A stretch of DNA of 64,000 bases, from positions 95,879 to 159,878 of the forward strand of contig NMRB01000156.1 in NCBI GenBank assembly GCA_002633025.1, written 5' to 3'. Under the pieces are notes generated by a model. The model did no database searches. It saw only the letters and a list, made by a program, of their open reading frames with translations, and had not been told where the DNA came from. This document shows, piece by piece, positions 32,591-43,155 of this stretch; the stretch's first letter is position 1, and every line of letters starts with the position of its first letter. Both the position numbers and the translations under genes were made by a program. The DNA comes from Notospermus geniculatus. Taxonomy: Eukaryota; Nemertea; Pilidiophora; Heteronemertea; Lineidae.

Positions 32591-32753
32591 TATTTGTATT
32601 TGATATTTCCGTCAGCGCCAAAGCCATAGCATTATTGGCCCTGGTAAGTACGGAGGAGGCCATCACAAGCTACTCATGTTCCTCACTTGGATGGGGTCCT
32701 TTACTTGCTCTTGCAAAGAAACAAAGGTACAAGGCGCCACGGCTTGCTGTCCC

Positions 32754-33605
32754 ACACTGTTAGAAAAAACAGAAGATTTTACAGAAAATATTTTACAGAA
32801 TCGTGCTGTAATTCATAAATACTCCAAAAAATCACTTGTTAAACAGATATTTCTGTTGAATAACGGGTTTCGTGATATATTGACAAGTACCTTTGTAAAA
32901 TGACGGAGCTTCTGTAGTTTAACGGTAGCTTCATAATTTTAACAATAAATTTACGGTCTGTACTGTTGATATACTGCGCTTCCCGTCATTTTACAGGACT
33001 AATATTTTTTCACAGATTTGGTAATCCCAGGATGTTAGTAAGAGAGCGCTTGCGCCTTTGTAATACCTGTTGTAGAATGGTCGAAACAGTCAATGTTCGC
33101 ATATCTGGTACCCTCAGGCGGAATGTACACCGAGCCGACTATGATGTTCTTTTCTGAATTGAAGTAAGAGAGTTATGGAGATACAGAAGCGTCCTCTAGC
33201 GGCGACAAGACACCAGCTAGGGTTAAAAATTTTCGCGGTCATCGAATGTGTTTGCAAACTTTACGCAGGCGTAAATTCAAGAGTTGAAGGAGGTATTCTA
33301 GAGGAACATAGATACGCACTCTTCACTGTTAAAAACAGTACATTTTACAGATTAAGTGCCTGCAGCAGAGTCCCCAAAACTATTCTGTAAATTAGATGAT
33401 ATTATTGAATTTAATTTGGCAACTTTTCCTCCAGCAGAGGGACTAAGAATGAATGCATTATCATTGGTATTCATCCACTCTTAGTGTCGTAAGGCTCCAC
33501 AAATCTATGGTAATATCACCAATAAATTTTACAGAATAGTTCTGGAGACTCTATCTGCTTCAGGTACTTTTCTGTAAAATCTCCTGTATTTTTTAACATT
33601 GTGGC
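32754..33605. mobile_element. CACTGTTAGAAAAAACAGA element, first copy
   Basis: It begins CACACTGTTAGAAAAAACAG and ends near TTTTTTAACATTGTGG, with many TTTTACAGAA words inside. The better-bounded copy is 37478-38140. The diverged exon of C2 lies within the same interval (33239-33292), so internal boundaries are unclear and this may be two elements. Confidence 0.45.
33239..33292 (+). pseudogene. Diverged alternative MRLC exon 3, stopped copy
   Basis: This is the partner of 30184-30237. It reads SSNVFANFTQA, then TAA at 33272-33274 where the other copy has CAA, then IQELKE and the same GTATTC donor. One C-to-T change explains the stop. If the exon is used at all, this copy would truncate the protein. 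Confidence 0.6.
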
Positions 33606-34134
33606 TTTTCTATGTTCTCATCTCGGATCGTAAAATATCATAGAATGCACTCACTCATTCGGTATTTACATTAGACATATACGTGTACATGTACATGTAC
33701 TAGAGAAAATGCACTGTTCTATATTTCACTGTATTCATAGAAATTCCATCATTATTTTCACTTTTGTAACAAAGGTACATTAGCTTACCCATTACAATGT
33801 CTTCCTACATGTAGCATTAGGTAGCACCCCTCATTTCATCACCAATTTGTTTCCAGCTTTCTGTTGTACGCACAGTTGATAGGTATGCGAAATATCCTTA
33901 ATGAAAAATAGCCCGCAAAGTGCACCGTATGCTGCTGCTGCATTGGCGTCCCTCAACCGGAAGTGGAGTTACGACCACGAACATTTCATCCGAAAGAAAC
34001 GACCCGCATCATGGGACGCTATAGTGTCAATTTTGACGAATTTCTTGTTCGACTTATGAAAAAAAATACAATACATTCTACAATGTACTTCTATCAACGT
34101 GGTGATCACCGATCATTTTCAACATCTGGTAATA

Positions 34135-34505
34135 GTGAGGTTTCGCAAATCTGACGAAATACGAAGTACGAAATACGAAATATGACTTCATTTCCATGAC
34201 GTAATGTATTTCAGGAGATGGTTGGTACCACAATTTCGCCTGCAAGAGCGTATTTTAGCGTATGACGTTAGACCGATAGAGTTACTGGTTACGGTGTATA
34301 ACTTTGAAATTTATCTTTCGTTTCCACTTCGTATCTACGAAGTGGAAATTTTGAAATTCAAGATGCAACATAACTCTCTCGGTCATACATGATATGCTAA
34401 AAGACGCACTGGTAGCAACCATCTCCTGAAATACATTACGTCATGGAAATGAAGTCCAATTTCCTATTTTACGCTTCGAGTTTCGTCAGATTTGCGAAAT
34501 CTCAC
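34135..34505. mobile_element. GAGGTTTCGCA-ended MITE, copy C2
   Basis: The uninterrupted 371-base form with ends GTGAGGTTTCGCAAATC and GATTTGCGAAATCTCAC. It serves as the empty site for the SINE in C1. Confidence 0.8.
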
Positions 34506-34609
34506 TAACATTTCAGGCAGCCAGCGATCGCATACCTGTCAATGCCTGTTGTACAGTAGACTAGATCCCCCTTGGCACATCCCTTACTATGACAGCTCTC
34601 TCTCTTCAG

Positions 34610-34717
34610 GCAAGTAAGAAGGCCAAGGAAGGCGGCAAAGAGGGAAAGCGTGCCCAGCGCGCCACCTCCAACGTCTTTGCTATGTTCAACCAGAACCAGA
34701 TCCAGGAGTTTAAAGAG
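34610..34717 (+). CDS. MRLC exon 3 (phosphorylation-site exon), copy C2
   Basis: Base-for-base identical to 31522-31629, with the same CTCTCTTCAG acceptor; the donor is GTTTGA here. Both copies lie in the same direction and are in phase 0, so a transcript could use either one, or both with 36 extra residues. Identity of the exon alongside diverged flanks points to an allele or very recent duplication. Confidence 0.9.
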
Positions 34718-34816
34718 GTTTGAAGATAAAAATGTTCTGCATCGTGTGTGCATGCCGGGGGGGGGGGGGGCTTCGGGAAACTGGATGATTATTTGGATTT
34801 TTGGGTTGGAGACCAA

Positions 34817-34890
34817 CAGCAAGAACAAGAGGCCCACTGGAGGGCCACAAGGCCCCTTGTGGCCCTCCAGTGGGCCTCTTGTTCTTGCTG
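34817..34890. repeat. Perfect 74-base palindrome, copy C2 only
   Basis: CAGCAAGAACAAGAGGCCCA runs to the centre at 34853/34854 and is mirrored exactly, with no spacer. Copy C1 lacks it. Confidence 0.85.
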
Positions 34891-35101
34891 TCTGGCATGG
34901 CAGACTTCTACGGGTTCCAAACAGGAAAGGTTCCATTTTCTGGATAGCTCGTGATGGGATATTTGTTGAAAGAACGAAAAATTGTCACGGTTAATTCCGA
35001 TTCACTGAAGGCCTTTGCATAGGCAACGTGTTTGAAATACAGGTTCGGCATTAGGCTATCTCATCCCCAGAATGTCTATCATGTTAGGCATTTTACCTAA
35101 T

Positions 35102-35520
35102 CAGTCACGCTGGTGATTCAAACACAAAATTATTTTATTCGTACGCGAAGTCGTTGACGCATAACTAATGGTGCTTGTCGTATTCGCAGTTCATCTGGTA
35201 AATGGAAGGGGTGACGGGTGATTATATAATAAGCTGTCACCCCTTCTATTTGCCTAAACAACTGCAAAAAAATTTTTTTCCCATTTTGAGAAATATCGCC
35301 CGAAAAATCAGACGAAATGTCATGTCATTTCAAGAAAGTTTCTCAAAATGGGAAAAAATTTTCGTCCATTTTGAGAAATTGAAAAAAATTCACGCAAAAT
35401 TCCAAAATTTCCCACTTCTTATTTTCCACTTTTATTTCTTACTCCCTTCAACACGATTAGTTATGCATGGGTAAAAATTGCCTACGAAAAAAAGATTTTT
35501 ACGTTTGAATCACCAGCGTG
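35102..35520. mobile_element. CACGCTGGTGATTCAAAC element inserted in C2, with nested MITE
   Basis: CAGTCACGCTGGTGATTCAA opens and GTTTGAATCACCAGCGTG closes a 419-base element flanked by CTAAT on both sides. Copy C1 has CTAAT once (TTTTACCTAATGTTCC). A truncated GGGAGTAA-type palindrome (35268-35448) is nested inside. Confidence 0.8.
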
Positions 35521-36062
35521 CTAATGTTCCTTAGGCAGATCGCCTATTGTATGAGTTTGGACAAAATGCCTAGCCTACATGTAATAGGCATTGCCTAAGG
35601 AATATTAGGCAAAATGCCTAACATGACATTCTGGGGATGAGAAAAAGCCTAACCTACTAGTATTTGTATTTGTATTTGATATTTCCATCAGGGCCGAAGC
35701 CATAGCATTATTGGCCCTGGTAAGTACGGAGGAGGCCATCACAAGCTACTCATGTTCCTCACTTGGATGGGGTCCTTTACTTGCCCTTGCAAAGAAACAA
35801 GGTAAAAGGCGCCACGGCTTGCTGTCCCATGCGACGGACGTTGATTCCTGTCACACCTGGACCAGCCGCTTGCTGAGCGGACGTGATAACCACTCGGCTA
35901 TCAGGGCTTCACAACCTACTAGGCAGCTTGCCTATGCAAAGGCTTTCAGTCATGTCAGTGTTGAGAAATGGATAAAGCAATACCTTTGAGGTTTCAAAGT
36001 TAGGCTGTGATTACATTTCATTCTCCGTCCACCTTCATAACCAGAGGTAATTTGCTTTCCAG

Positions 36063-36138
36063 GCTTTTACGATGATGGACGAAAACAGAGACGGCTTCAT
36101 CGACAGCAATGACCTCAGAGCGATGTACAACTCACTGG
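36063..36138 (+). CDS. MRLC exon 4 (EF-hand 1)
   Basis: A 76-base exon, phase 0 in and phase 1 out, from TTTCCAG to GTAAGC. It codes for residues 72-96 (AFTMMDENRDGFIDSNDLRA and on). The 12-residue loop DENRDGFIDSND has Asp77, Asn79, Asp81, Asp85 and Asp88 in the metal-binding positions. This first EF hand is the divalent-cation site of MRLC proteins; Asp in the last position, in place of Glu, is usual for this family. Confidence 0.97.
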
Positions 36139-36195
36139 GTAAGCACGTAATCTACAGCTCATTCTTCATACAATGTCCAAGGGGGCAATGTCCTA

Positions 36196-36632
36196 CTCTT
36201 CATTCCACATCCGATTGGCGCGAGGTTTATGGCCGAAGTCTCCGCAACCGCTGGGTCAAATTTGACACACTATACATCGATCGATTTGTCTTTTTGGCCG
36301 CTACAGGCATCATCGCTGTCACTTTCCGTAAAAACGTGACATAAAAAAGTTCTTTCACCAATCACAGTTCTTGTTTACGGCCTAAATGGCGGCCATTTTG
36401 AAATGACGCAATGCATCGCCCATCTGTAAACTGCACTGAACATCGTGGTGAAATGCATGGGTTCTGAGAAAGGGATCCGTTATGTCGGCCTTACACAAAA
36501 AACGAAGATAGCAGAAAGACACCGACGAGAAAGACAAGTCAAGTGACGTTTGTTTTGTCAAATTTTACCCAGCCGTTGCGGAGATATCGGCCGAAAACCT
36601 CGCGCCAATCGGATGTGGAATGAAGTGGGGGG
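36196..36632. mobile_element. TIR element in MRLC intron
   Basis: CTTCATTCCACATCCGATTG at the left and CAATCGGATGTGGAATGAAG at the right, followed inward by GCGCGAGGTTTATGGCCGA / TCGGCCGAAAACCTCGCGC. No reading frame is of note. A poly-G tract and a GGGGGCAGATGCCC palindromic stretch follow to about 36760. Confidence 0.75.
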
Positions 36633-37225
36633 GGGGGCAGATGCCCTACAGCCCGCCCTACAGAGTGAGATGTCTAGGGGCAAATATCCCTGGATATCCC
36701 TGGGGGACAGATATCCTATAGGGGGAGATGCCCGGGGGTTGTCCTGATGCCTCTTGCTACACCTACGTGTTAGTGTAGTTGTGGTACGTCGTGTTCGTGG
36801 CCTCGCTGTTCCAAGGAATATCAATCCAAGGGTCACAGCAAGGCTATGAAGAGTTTGGATCTGGACCAACCTCCTGCGCATGTTAAGCTTACTTCCGTTC
36901 GTCGCTTGACTATTTCCGGTCGTCAATAATATTCCATTGGCTCTGCTCAGCCTCGTTCCCAGTCATCGCGCACCTGCGCATCTCACATGGTGGAATTCTT
37001 CGTCTGCTGCTGATAGCGAAGAGGACCTATCCAAATATCGCGAGATCTCGCAGCGGAGGGCGACGGGAACCAGGCTGGGCTCTGCTGTGGAGATAGGGTT
37101 TGGACATTACATGTATTCGATGACATCTTCCTAGCTATAAACTGTACCTGGTATATAATTTGCAGAAATTGACAGTGCTTGACTTGCATTTGAGTTCTCA
37201 TATTTCAAACCACTTGTGATTGCAG

Positions 37226-37333
37226 GCAGAGATCCCAAGGACAGTGAACTCGAAGGCATGCTGAAGGAGGCCCCAGACCCGTCAAAATTCAACTTCACTG
37301 CTTTCCTCACACTTTTCGGTGAACAGTTACACG
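37226..37333 (+). CDS. MRLC exon 5
   Basis: A 108-base exon in phase 1 at both ends, after TGATTGCAG and before GTAAGT. It completes Gly97 and codes for RDPKDSELEGMLKEAPDPSK and then FNFTAFLTLFGEQLH to residue 132, with Gly133 split. This is the EF-hand 2 region, without metal ligands as in other MRLC proteins. The FTxFLTxFGE block is strongly conserved in muscle regulatory light chains. Confidence 0.97.
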
Positions 37334-37477
37334 GTAAGTGACGGAAACCTGTTACGTTCTGCAACATTTCAAAATATTGATTTTTACCTGGACAGGAAAC
37401 CAATGATTTTACCATGATTGGTGTGACTTCTAAGCACCGAGGAATCTAAATCCGGTTGTGTTGAGGGATTAGGACAT

Positions 37478-38140
37478 ACACTGTTAGAAAAAACAGAAGA
37501 ATTTAACAGAATTTTCTGGCAGCAGAGTTTCAAGCACTTTGTAGCCGTGGTTACACTACATAAAATCTCCGGGTTTTTTGCGGTCACACCTATGAATTGC
37601 CGGGCTTCAAGAAACCCGTGTCTGAAAAACACGGGTTTTTGAGACACGGCAATCTCGCCATGCTTTTCGAGATCCCCGTGTTTTCGTTAGTTCTTCGCAC
37701 GGCGACAGATGGCGCAGCCATTAAGCGACGTCGTTTTCGCGCCTCCGACAATGTGTGCCAATTCAAAAATGACCGAAGAGTCAATGTTTGCAGCGCAACT
37801 GTCGCCGAGCTACTTAACTACAATGCAGTAGTGTGACCTCTCGCCGGGATTTTCGTACACACGGGTTTGACACGGGTCTGGAAAAACACGGGTATTTCTA
37901 TGTAGTGTAAGCATGGCTTCTGTGAAATTACAGGAGCCACTATTTTAGTTAAAGGCATTGCACCTGAACCAATGACCTGCGTTTTATGTTACACCTAGGA
38001 GGGACCTTCCAAACAAAGGGTCATGGGCAATGACGTAATATTCCTTTGACCCTGAATCATTTCTGTCAATTTACAGAAAGTACTTCAAAGTCTGGTGCAC
38101 AGACTATTCTGTGGAATCCTCTGTTTTTTTCTAACAGTGG
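37478..38140. mobile_element. CACTGTTAGAAAAAACAGA element with nested TIR element
   Basis: CACTGTTAGAAAAAACAGA and TCTGTTTTTTTCTAACAGTG are the inverted ends. Nested at 37544-37918 is an element with GCCGTGGTTACACTACATA / TATGTAGTGTAAGCATGGC ends and ACACGGGTTTTTGAGACACG words. Confidence 0.75.
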
Positions 38141-38255
38141 CTATTCACCGTTTCGATGGCCCCGCCATCTTGGATTTCTTGCAAACTGCACATGTGCAGT
38201 TACATCTGGTTGCCATCTGCATTCCGTGGACTCCCATTTCTTTCACACCTGCCTT

Positions 38256-38658
38256 CAGGGCGGTTTACACTTGGTCGCACCAAGTTGCAAGTTGCTGCAA
38301 CCTGCAACTTGTTGCAGTCCACCTGTGACGTTTACACATTGCAACATCCAGTGTGATAAAGTTGCAAAAGTTCGCAACAAGTTGCAGGAATTTGGGCGGG
38401 AATCCGTTGTTCGGCAGCCATTTTGCCTTGTGTAGACGTCGCATGATTTTTTGCTGTATTCTCATTTGCCAGCGACGTGCAACTTGTTGCAACTTCACCA
38501 GAAAATAAGATCTGGATCCTAAATTTGCAACAAGTTGCATTAGGTAGTTGCATGCCCGTTTTTACACATGCAACTTTGATGAAATTTTTGCTTTCCTCAG
38601 GTTTATGCAACATGTTTCATGAAGTTGCATATGAAAAGTTGCATGTGTAAACCACCCT
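38256..38658. mobile_element. GTTGCA-rich TIR element, copy 1
   Basis: CAGGGCGGTTTACACTTGG at the left and CATGTGTAAACCACCCTTT at the right. The interior is full of CAAGTTGCAAGTTGC-type words in both directions. A shorter copy is at 57559-57801. Confidence 0.75.
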
Positions 38659-38828
38659 TTACTTGAGGGTTGCTTTTATATCTTTCCACGCCTCCAGGAT
38701 ACTCAGCGAGCAGATTTGGCCCGTGGTTGGAGCTCGAGCAACGAGCACTGTCCCAAATCCAAGCATCTCCAATCTGTCTTGGTCTCTTATCTTCATCATT
38801 AAGTGGTATTTACCACTTTCTTCCGCAG

Positions 38829-38907
38829 GTACCGACCCCGAGAACACACTTATGACAGCTTTCAAAATGTTTGACGAAGATGGCAAAGACTACATTGAGG
38901 AGGAATA
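38829..38907 (+). CDS. MRLC exon 6 (EF-hand 3 region)
   Basis: A 79-base exon, phase 1 in and phase 2 out, after TTCCGCAG and before GTAAGT. It codes for residues 134-158 (TDPENTLMTAFKMFDEDGKD and on) and the first two bases of Tyr159. The loop DEDGKDYIEEE is a degenerate EF hand, as expected for the C-terminal lobe of an MRLC. Confidence 0.97.
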
Positions 38908-38985
38908 GTAAGTAATGTGGCTTTATACCTTTTCTGATCTGGCATGACGAGAATTCGCCAAGAGATTCAATGAGGAATCGACTTT

Positions 38986-39240
38986 AAAGCATGGCGCACA
39001 CGAGCGATTTTTTGAGCGATTTTCTAGGCGACTAGCCTTGCGACTACAGGAGCGACTGAACATATTTTTAGTTTTTTAGTTTTTTTTACTCGTTTGCGAC
39101 AAATGCTTCACTGGGAGATCAGTGATGTCGCGGATGACATCACTGATCGACCTCAAAGGTAATTATCGCATGCGACCTACATGTAGTAGTCGCATCGGTA
39201 GTCGCCCCCCATTTTAGTCGCTCGTGTGCGCCATGCTTTA
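38986..39240. mobile_element. AAGCATGGCGCACACGAGCGA MITE, copy 1
   Basis: AAGCATGGCGCACACGAGCG and CGCTCGTGTGCGCCATGCTT are exact inverted ends. The centre has GATCAGTGATGTCGCGGATG and its partner. Other copies are at 61047-61298 and 63497-63726. Confidence 0.85.
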
Positions 39241-39680
39241 ATGGACTCTCAAGCTCCATTGATTTTCAAGCTGATTTTGCTTTGCGACTTGCTTTGCAAC
39301 TGGGTAGCGTTGCAGCTGGGCCCTCGATCGCCGTCGACTCGCTAGACGTGATTTCCACCAATGGCGACGATGTGGTCAATTTCAGTCGGCAGTCTGTCGG
39401 CGACCGGTATCAGTTCCTTGCGATCGTACATGTATTCAATCGCAGGTAGCAGGTTGCAAAGCAAGTTGCAACGCAGAAAATCAGCAGTGGATTCCTGCCG
39501 GCCTCAGTAATTGCGATCATGTTGATTTTCACATATACGTTCTGACCTCTGCTGTATCTGGATAGCTGGCCCTTGCAGTGTATTACTTTGGTCAAAAAGT
39601 GCGTCATCATTTTTTACCACTTATACATCAAATTTGTTTAATTCCGCTAGATTAGTACAGAATCGAAATTTGTATTTCAG

Positions 39681-39729
39681 CGTAAAAGATTTGCTAATGA
39701 ATATGGGTGATAACTTTACTGAGTCGGAA
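39681..39729 (+). CDS. MRLC exon 7
   Basis: A 49-base exon, phase 2 in and phase 0 out, from GTATTTCAG to GTAAGTATGG. It completes Tyr159 and codes for VKDLLMNMGDNFTESE (160-175), the helix linking EF-hands 3 and 4. The pattern LLxxMGDxFT is characteristic of regulatory light chains. Confidence 0.97.
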
Positions 39730-40954
39730 GTAAGTATGGTCACGTGGCCGCTGCAAGATGGAATGTTACCACCCTGTTGCCGTGGTGTCGAGCTTCCGGA
39801 GAAATGAACAAGCCGAGATGACTGGGGTTTTTTACAAAAAGAAAAATAACAAACAACTTGTCATATCACAAACTACTGAGATACAAAGTAGACCCTACTT
39901 CGAACGTGGAAATAAACATCAACAAGCCTTTCGGCGACATGGTTCACTAGAGGTTGATGAACGGCTGTGGGAAAGTCAGTGTGTGTTCAATGAGTGTGGT
40001 GAATAGTCAGATTTACATATCAAGGGAATGAAATATCTTCTTCAGAAATTAGAGCGGAAACGGCCAAAAATAGCCTCTTCCAAGCTCTCAAATTGCTAAT
40101 ATCGAAAAAAATAGGCCACAATATTTGCCAAATACCACGCAGACACGGGTTTATTATACAAAAATCATACCCTACAAATTTCAGCTCAAAAGGTTATACC
40201 ACAGCTGAGAAAATCCGCGAACATTAACCGTGACAGAAAATCAAGGATGAAAATAATGGTCACTCTAGTGAACCAATACCTCTCTCTTGTTCGTTTCTCC
40301 TGGCATCTCAAAGCTACTGGCACGAACACCTACCGGCTGATCGCTCACCCACAGCAACTGGCTGCATGGACCATGAAACGGCATTTGCTCCTGTGTTAAC
40401 CTGAATTTCATTTCAGTCTCGGCCTAGCTGAGGTGGCAAATCTTATTGACTGTCTACCCCTTTCCTTTGTGATCCACGTTCCTCCAAGAAGATGTCACAA
40501 TCCCACACCCTTTCCATATACCACTATGACCACCCGTCGTATTGGTAGATTTGTCCGACTGGCCAACGCCTTCGAAGTTAGGCCGATACGTTAAAGGGAA
40601 TTACATGTAGATGTGACAATCAAAAATGACACTAAGAATAATTTTGCGGCCCACGAAATTCACAATTTCAAAATTACAGATTTCTATATTTTAGTGAATT
40701 AGATAGCCAACATAGAGCACAAAAAACGACACACAAAATGATAGTTAACATAAAGTTGTCTCCGAATTTCGCAAATTTTCGACCCCAACCGGGGTCTTCC
40801 TCAGGCACTTTCTAACGTTAGTAGAGATCCTAATTATTATCTTTTAGTGAATTAGGTCATTTAGAAAGGCCTAAATCTGCAGTTGACCACGTGCCAAATG
40901 GTATCCAAAGAGAATCAAGCCATGGCAGTCGTGCAATAATGTTTTTTTATGGAA
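39730..40954 (+). other. MRLC intron 7, first part; nothing recognised
   Basis: No exon or clear inverted-repeat element is seen. A word of about 30 bases, AATTTCGCAAATTTTCGACC with its flank at 40768-40795, recurs at 44158-44185, so a scattered repeat is present. Confidence 0.5.
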
Positions 40955-41140
40955 TATACAGTGGAACCTCTCTATTAAGGACACCTTCGGGACTGACACA
41001 TGCTGTCCTTGATTGAGAGGTGTCCTGATTATAGAGGTTGAAATGAATAGAAATGACCAGTTTGGGACTAAACATTGGTGTTCTGATTAGAGAGGTGTCC
41101 TCCTGGCAGAGGTGTCCGTTAAGGGAGGTTCCACTGTATA
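40955..41140. mobile_element. TACAGTGGAACCTC MITE
   Basis: TATACAGTGGAACCTCTCTA and the inverse GGAGGTTCCACTGTATA enclose GAGAGGTGTCCTGATTA-type words repeated in both directions. It is 186 bases with no reading frame. Confidence 0.8.
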
Positions 41141-41296
41141 TGCCATATAATGAGCACTAATGTATCCAAGATGGCGGCAATCAATCATGTTTTGACGCTT
41201 TGGCTGGTAAGACCTACATGTATTCGCTTTAACTGCAGTTTGCAGGAAAGGTTGGGTGTATCATCAATCATCAACCCGGCACTGTACATCACAGAA

Positions 41297-41402
41297 AATT
41301 GGCAACGCGAACGCCAAACCCATTGTCCGATGCCACGAAGACAGCACCGAACAAAAGGATAGACCTTCGCGTTGGCGTTTCGGGGCTTTGCGAAAACTCT
41401 AT
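41297..41402. mobile_element. Palindromic MITE (AAAGCCCCCGAAACGCC type), short copy
   Basis: The left arm starts CAACGCGAACGCCAAACCC and the right ends TTCGGGGCTTTGCGAAAACTC. AATTGG precedes and nearly follows it, a possible target duplication. Confidence 0.7.
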
Positions 41403-41411
41403 AATTGGTAG

Positions 41412-41724
41412 AAGAACACACCAGTTTTGGCCTGCAGACTGTGGAATTCACTGCCCTTTGATATGCGCTGCATCACTGGGGACAAAACACACCGTTTTAA
41501 AAAGCTTTTGAAAACGTATCTATTTCGCTCTTATTTCACATAGTGTCCAGTTCTTTTATGTCTTACTTATTCTCTTATCTTCTATGTTTCTTAATTTATT
41601 ATGTTTTTTAATTTATCTTTATTCTCTTGATTTCTTATGCTTCTTTTAATATGTACAGTGCTTAGAAAATGTTTTACATTGTTTTAGCACTAAAATATAA
41701 TAAATTATTATTATTATTATTAGC
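41412..41724 (+). pseudogene. LINE (CR1/L2-like) 3' end fragment
   Basis: The frame ending at TAG 41541-41543 includes LWNSLPFDMR and THRFKKLLKTYLFRSYFT, the typical C-terminal end of CR1/L2/jockey-type LINE ORF2 proteins (WNSLP, then FKxxLKTxLF). It is followed by an AT-rich 3' region that ends in an ATT microsatellite at 41702-41722, as such LINEs do. The rest of the element, including reverse transcriptase, is absent: a 5'-truncated insertion in the MRLC intron. Confidence 0.8.
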
Positions 41725-43155
41725 AAAAACATTGTGTAGGGCCTACGTACGTCATTGATTAACTTCAAAATGTAAGAAGACATCCGTCTTTCTCGATGCA
41801 GCTTGAGATGATATTTACTTCTTTTTCCCCACAGGAGTGCGAGGTTTCTTCTCTGAGATTTCTGTGTATACCAGTTCACGTAACTGGCAGTATTCAAGTG
41901 AAGTCTAGAAACTTCAAACTGCACAGGCGTGCAGGTACACACTTCTCATTGAGGTCACCTCCGACTCTTGGCGTGCCTGTCCCCACCCCATCGCTAGCAC
42001 CCCCGGCAGATGAACCTGAACACCTCCAAGCTTTACCCTTGTCAGATAATACCCTTTTAACTCCCGCACGCCCTTCTCTTCGCACGCCATTGGTCGCCAG
42101 ACCGGCACCTTTCTATACGTGTGTTCGGACCTCTTATTTCCTGTCACGTCTTGCTTCAGTTTACAGGACCTACTTCTACATACGGGTGACTGTTTCACAG
42201 AACACGAGGTAAGTTATTTCCTTGTTGGGTTCCACAGGAAAACACGACAGCCACAACGGTAACGGACTCTTTTCTGCATCGTAAATCCCTGAATGGTCAG
42301 ATGTGGTCTCCATCCGGGCGCTTCTGCGTGATGTAGCGTGTTCGATTACTTACACCGGCCAGGCACTAGCGCTTTCTCAGACATGCGCATTGGAGGCCAA
42401 TAAAAGAACGCTGCTACAATAGACAGGAGTAAAGTGTCATGGCGGATGCGCTCTGATTGGCTGAGTGCATCCGCCATGACACTTTACTCGTGTCTAGCAC
42501 GACAGTGTTGATTTCTTACATTTGTTTTGCACGCCGATGTACCCTATGCGAGGGCTGTGAGTTCATCTAGTTCGGAAGTGACATCATGCTCTGCATGCTG
42601 GGATACTTCCCAAAGTAACCAGCTCAGGGGGGAGGGTTAGTAGCGCCTGGCGCGACAGGCCCGACTTGGAGAACTTCCGGTAAATAAAACGCTGTCGTGC
42701 CAGGCCAGTGTACGCGCGAGTAAGAAATCGAAAACGCTAATGGTTCCCACGGATTACCACAGTACCACAGGGTCCTACCACAAACTGTGAAGTGCCGTAG
42801 CAACGTGGCGTGCCGTGCTTTTCTTGCCTTTCCTGCCGATGTGATCGGGTGATAAGGTTGACAACAGGCTAGTGAAACATGCAAACGTCCCTTATTCATG
42901 AGTTTTGTGGAGCCTCTCATCGGCACCTTACTTCAAAGACCATTTCGTCCCCATTGATGGGTTAAATCTGTGATTCCTGGTGCTCTGATGATCAGACCCC
43001 GTATTTACGCCTGTGACTGGGTGCATTGCTGGCAAGGTGTGAAAACCTTGGAAGTCATGAGGCTTAGCAGCGGGCTCACACACTGAAAGCCTTTGCATAG
43101 GCAAACTGCCTAAAAAAGGTCAGGCATTGGCTGATATTCATAAAAGATAGCAAAT
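41725..43155 (+). other. MRLC intron 7, middle part
   Basis: There is a 75-base palindrome at 42421-42495 (GGAGTAAAGTGTCATGGCGG and its inverse around GATTGG). A frame open at 41796-42212 has no family signature and is not called. Nothing else is recognised. Confidence 0.5.

Larger units (their letters stand above)
30165..32753 (+). repeat. Segmental duplication C, copy 1
   Basis: The stretch matches about 33220-35829 in the same order: diverged exon-3-like exon, GTAGCATTAGGTAGC region, GAGGTTTCGCA MITE, MRLC exon 3, TAGGCAAAATGCC palindrome. Copy 1 carries a SINE (30789-31117), a palindromic MITE (31638-31763) and a TIR element (31795-32173) that copy 2 lacks. Confidence 0.85.
33220..35829 (+). 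repeat. Segmental duplication C, copy 2
   Basis: Partner of 30165-32753. It differs by lacking the SINE and two MITEs, and by carrying a 74-base palindrome (34817-34890) and a 419-base insertion (35102-35520). Confidence 0.85.

Noticed and set aside
34505-34994. Overlapping 114-143 codon frames on both strands
   Set aside because: They are produced by MRLC exon 3 read in wrong frames and by the perfect palindrome at 34817-34890.
40741-40806. Possible Penelope-like or LINE end around GACCCCAACCGGGGTC
   Set aside because: Only a short shared word (also at 44158) and a small hairpin are visible; no protein or element boundary.
41796-42212. A 138-codon frame in the MRLC intron
   Set aside because: No domain, no splice context and Pro/Ser/Thr-rich chance-like composition; it lies just after a LINE tail.
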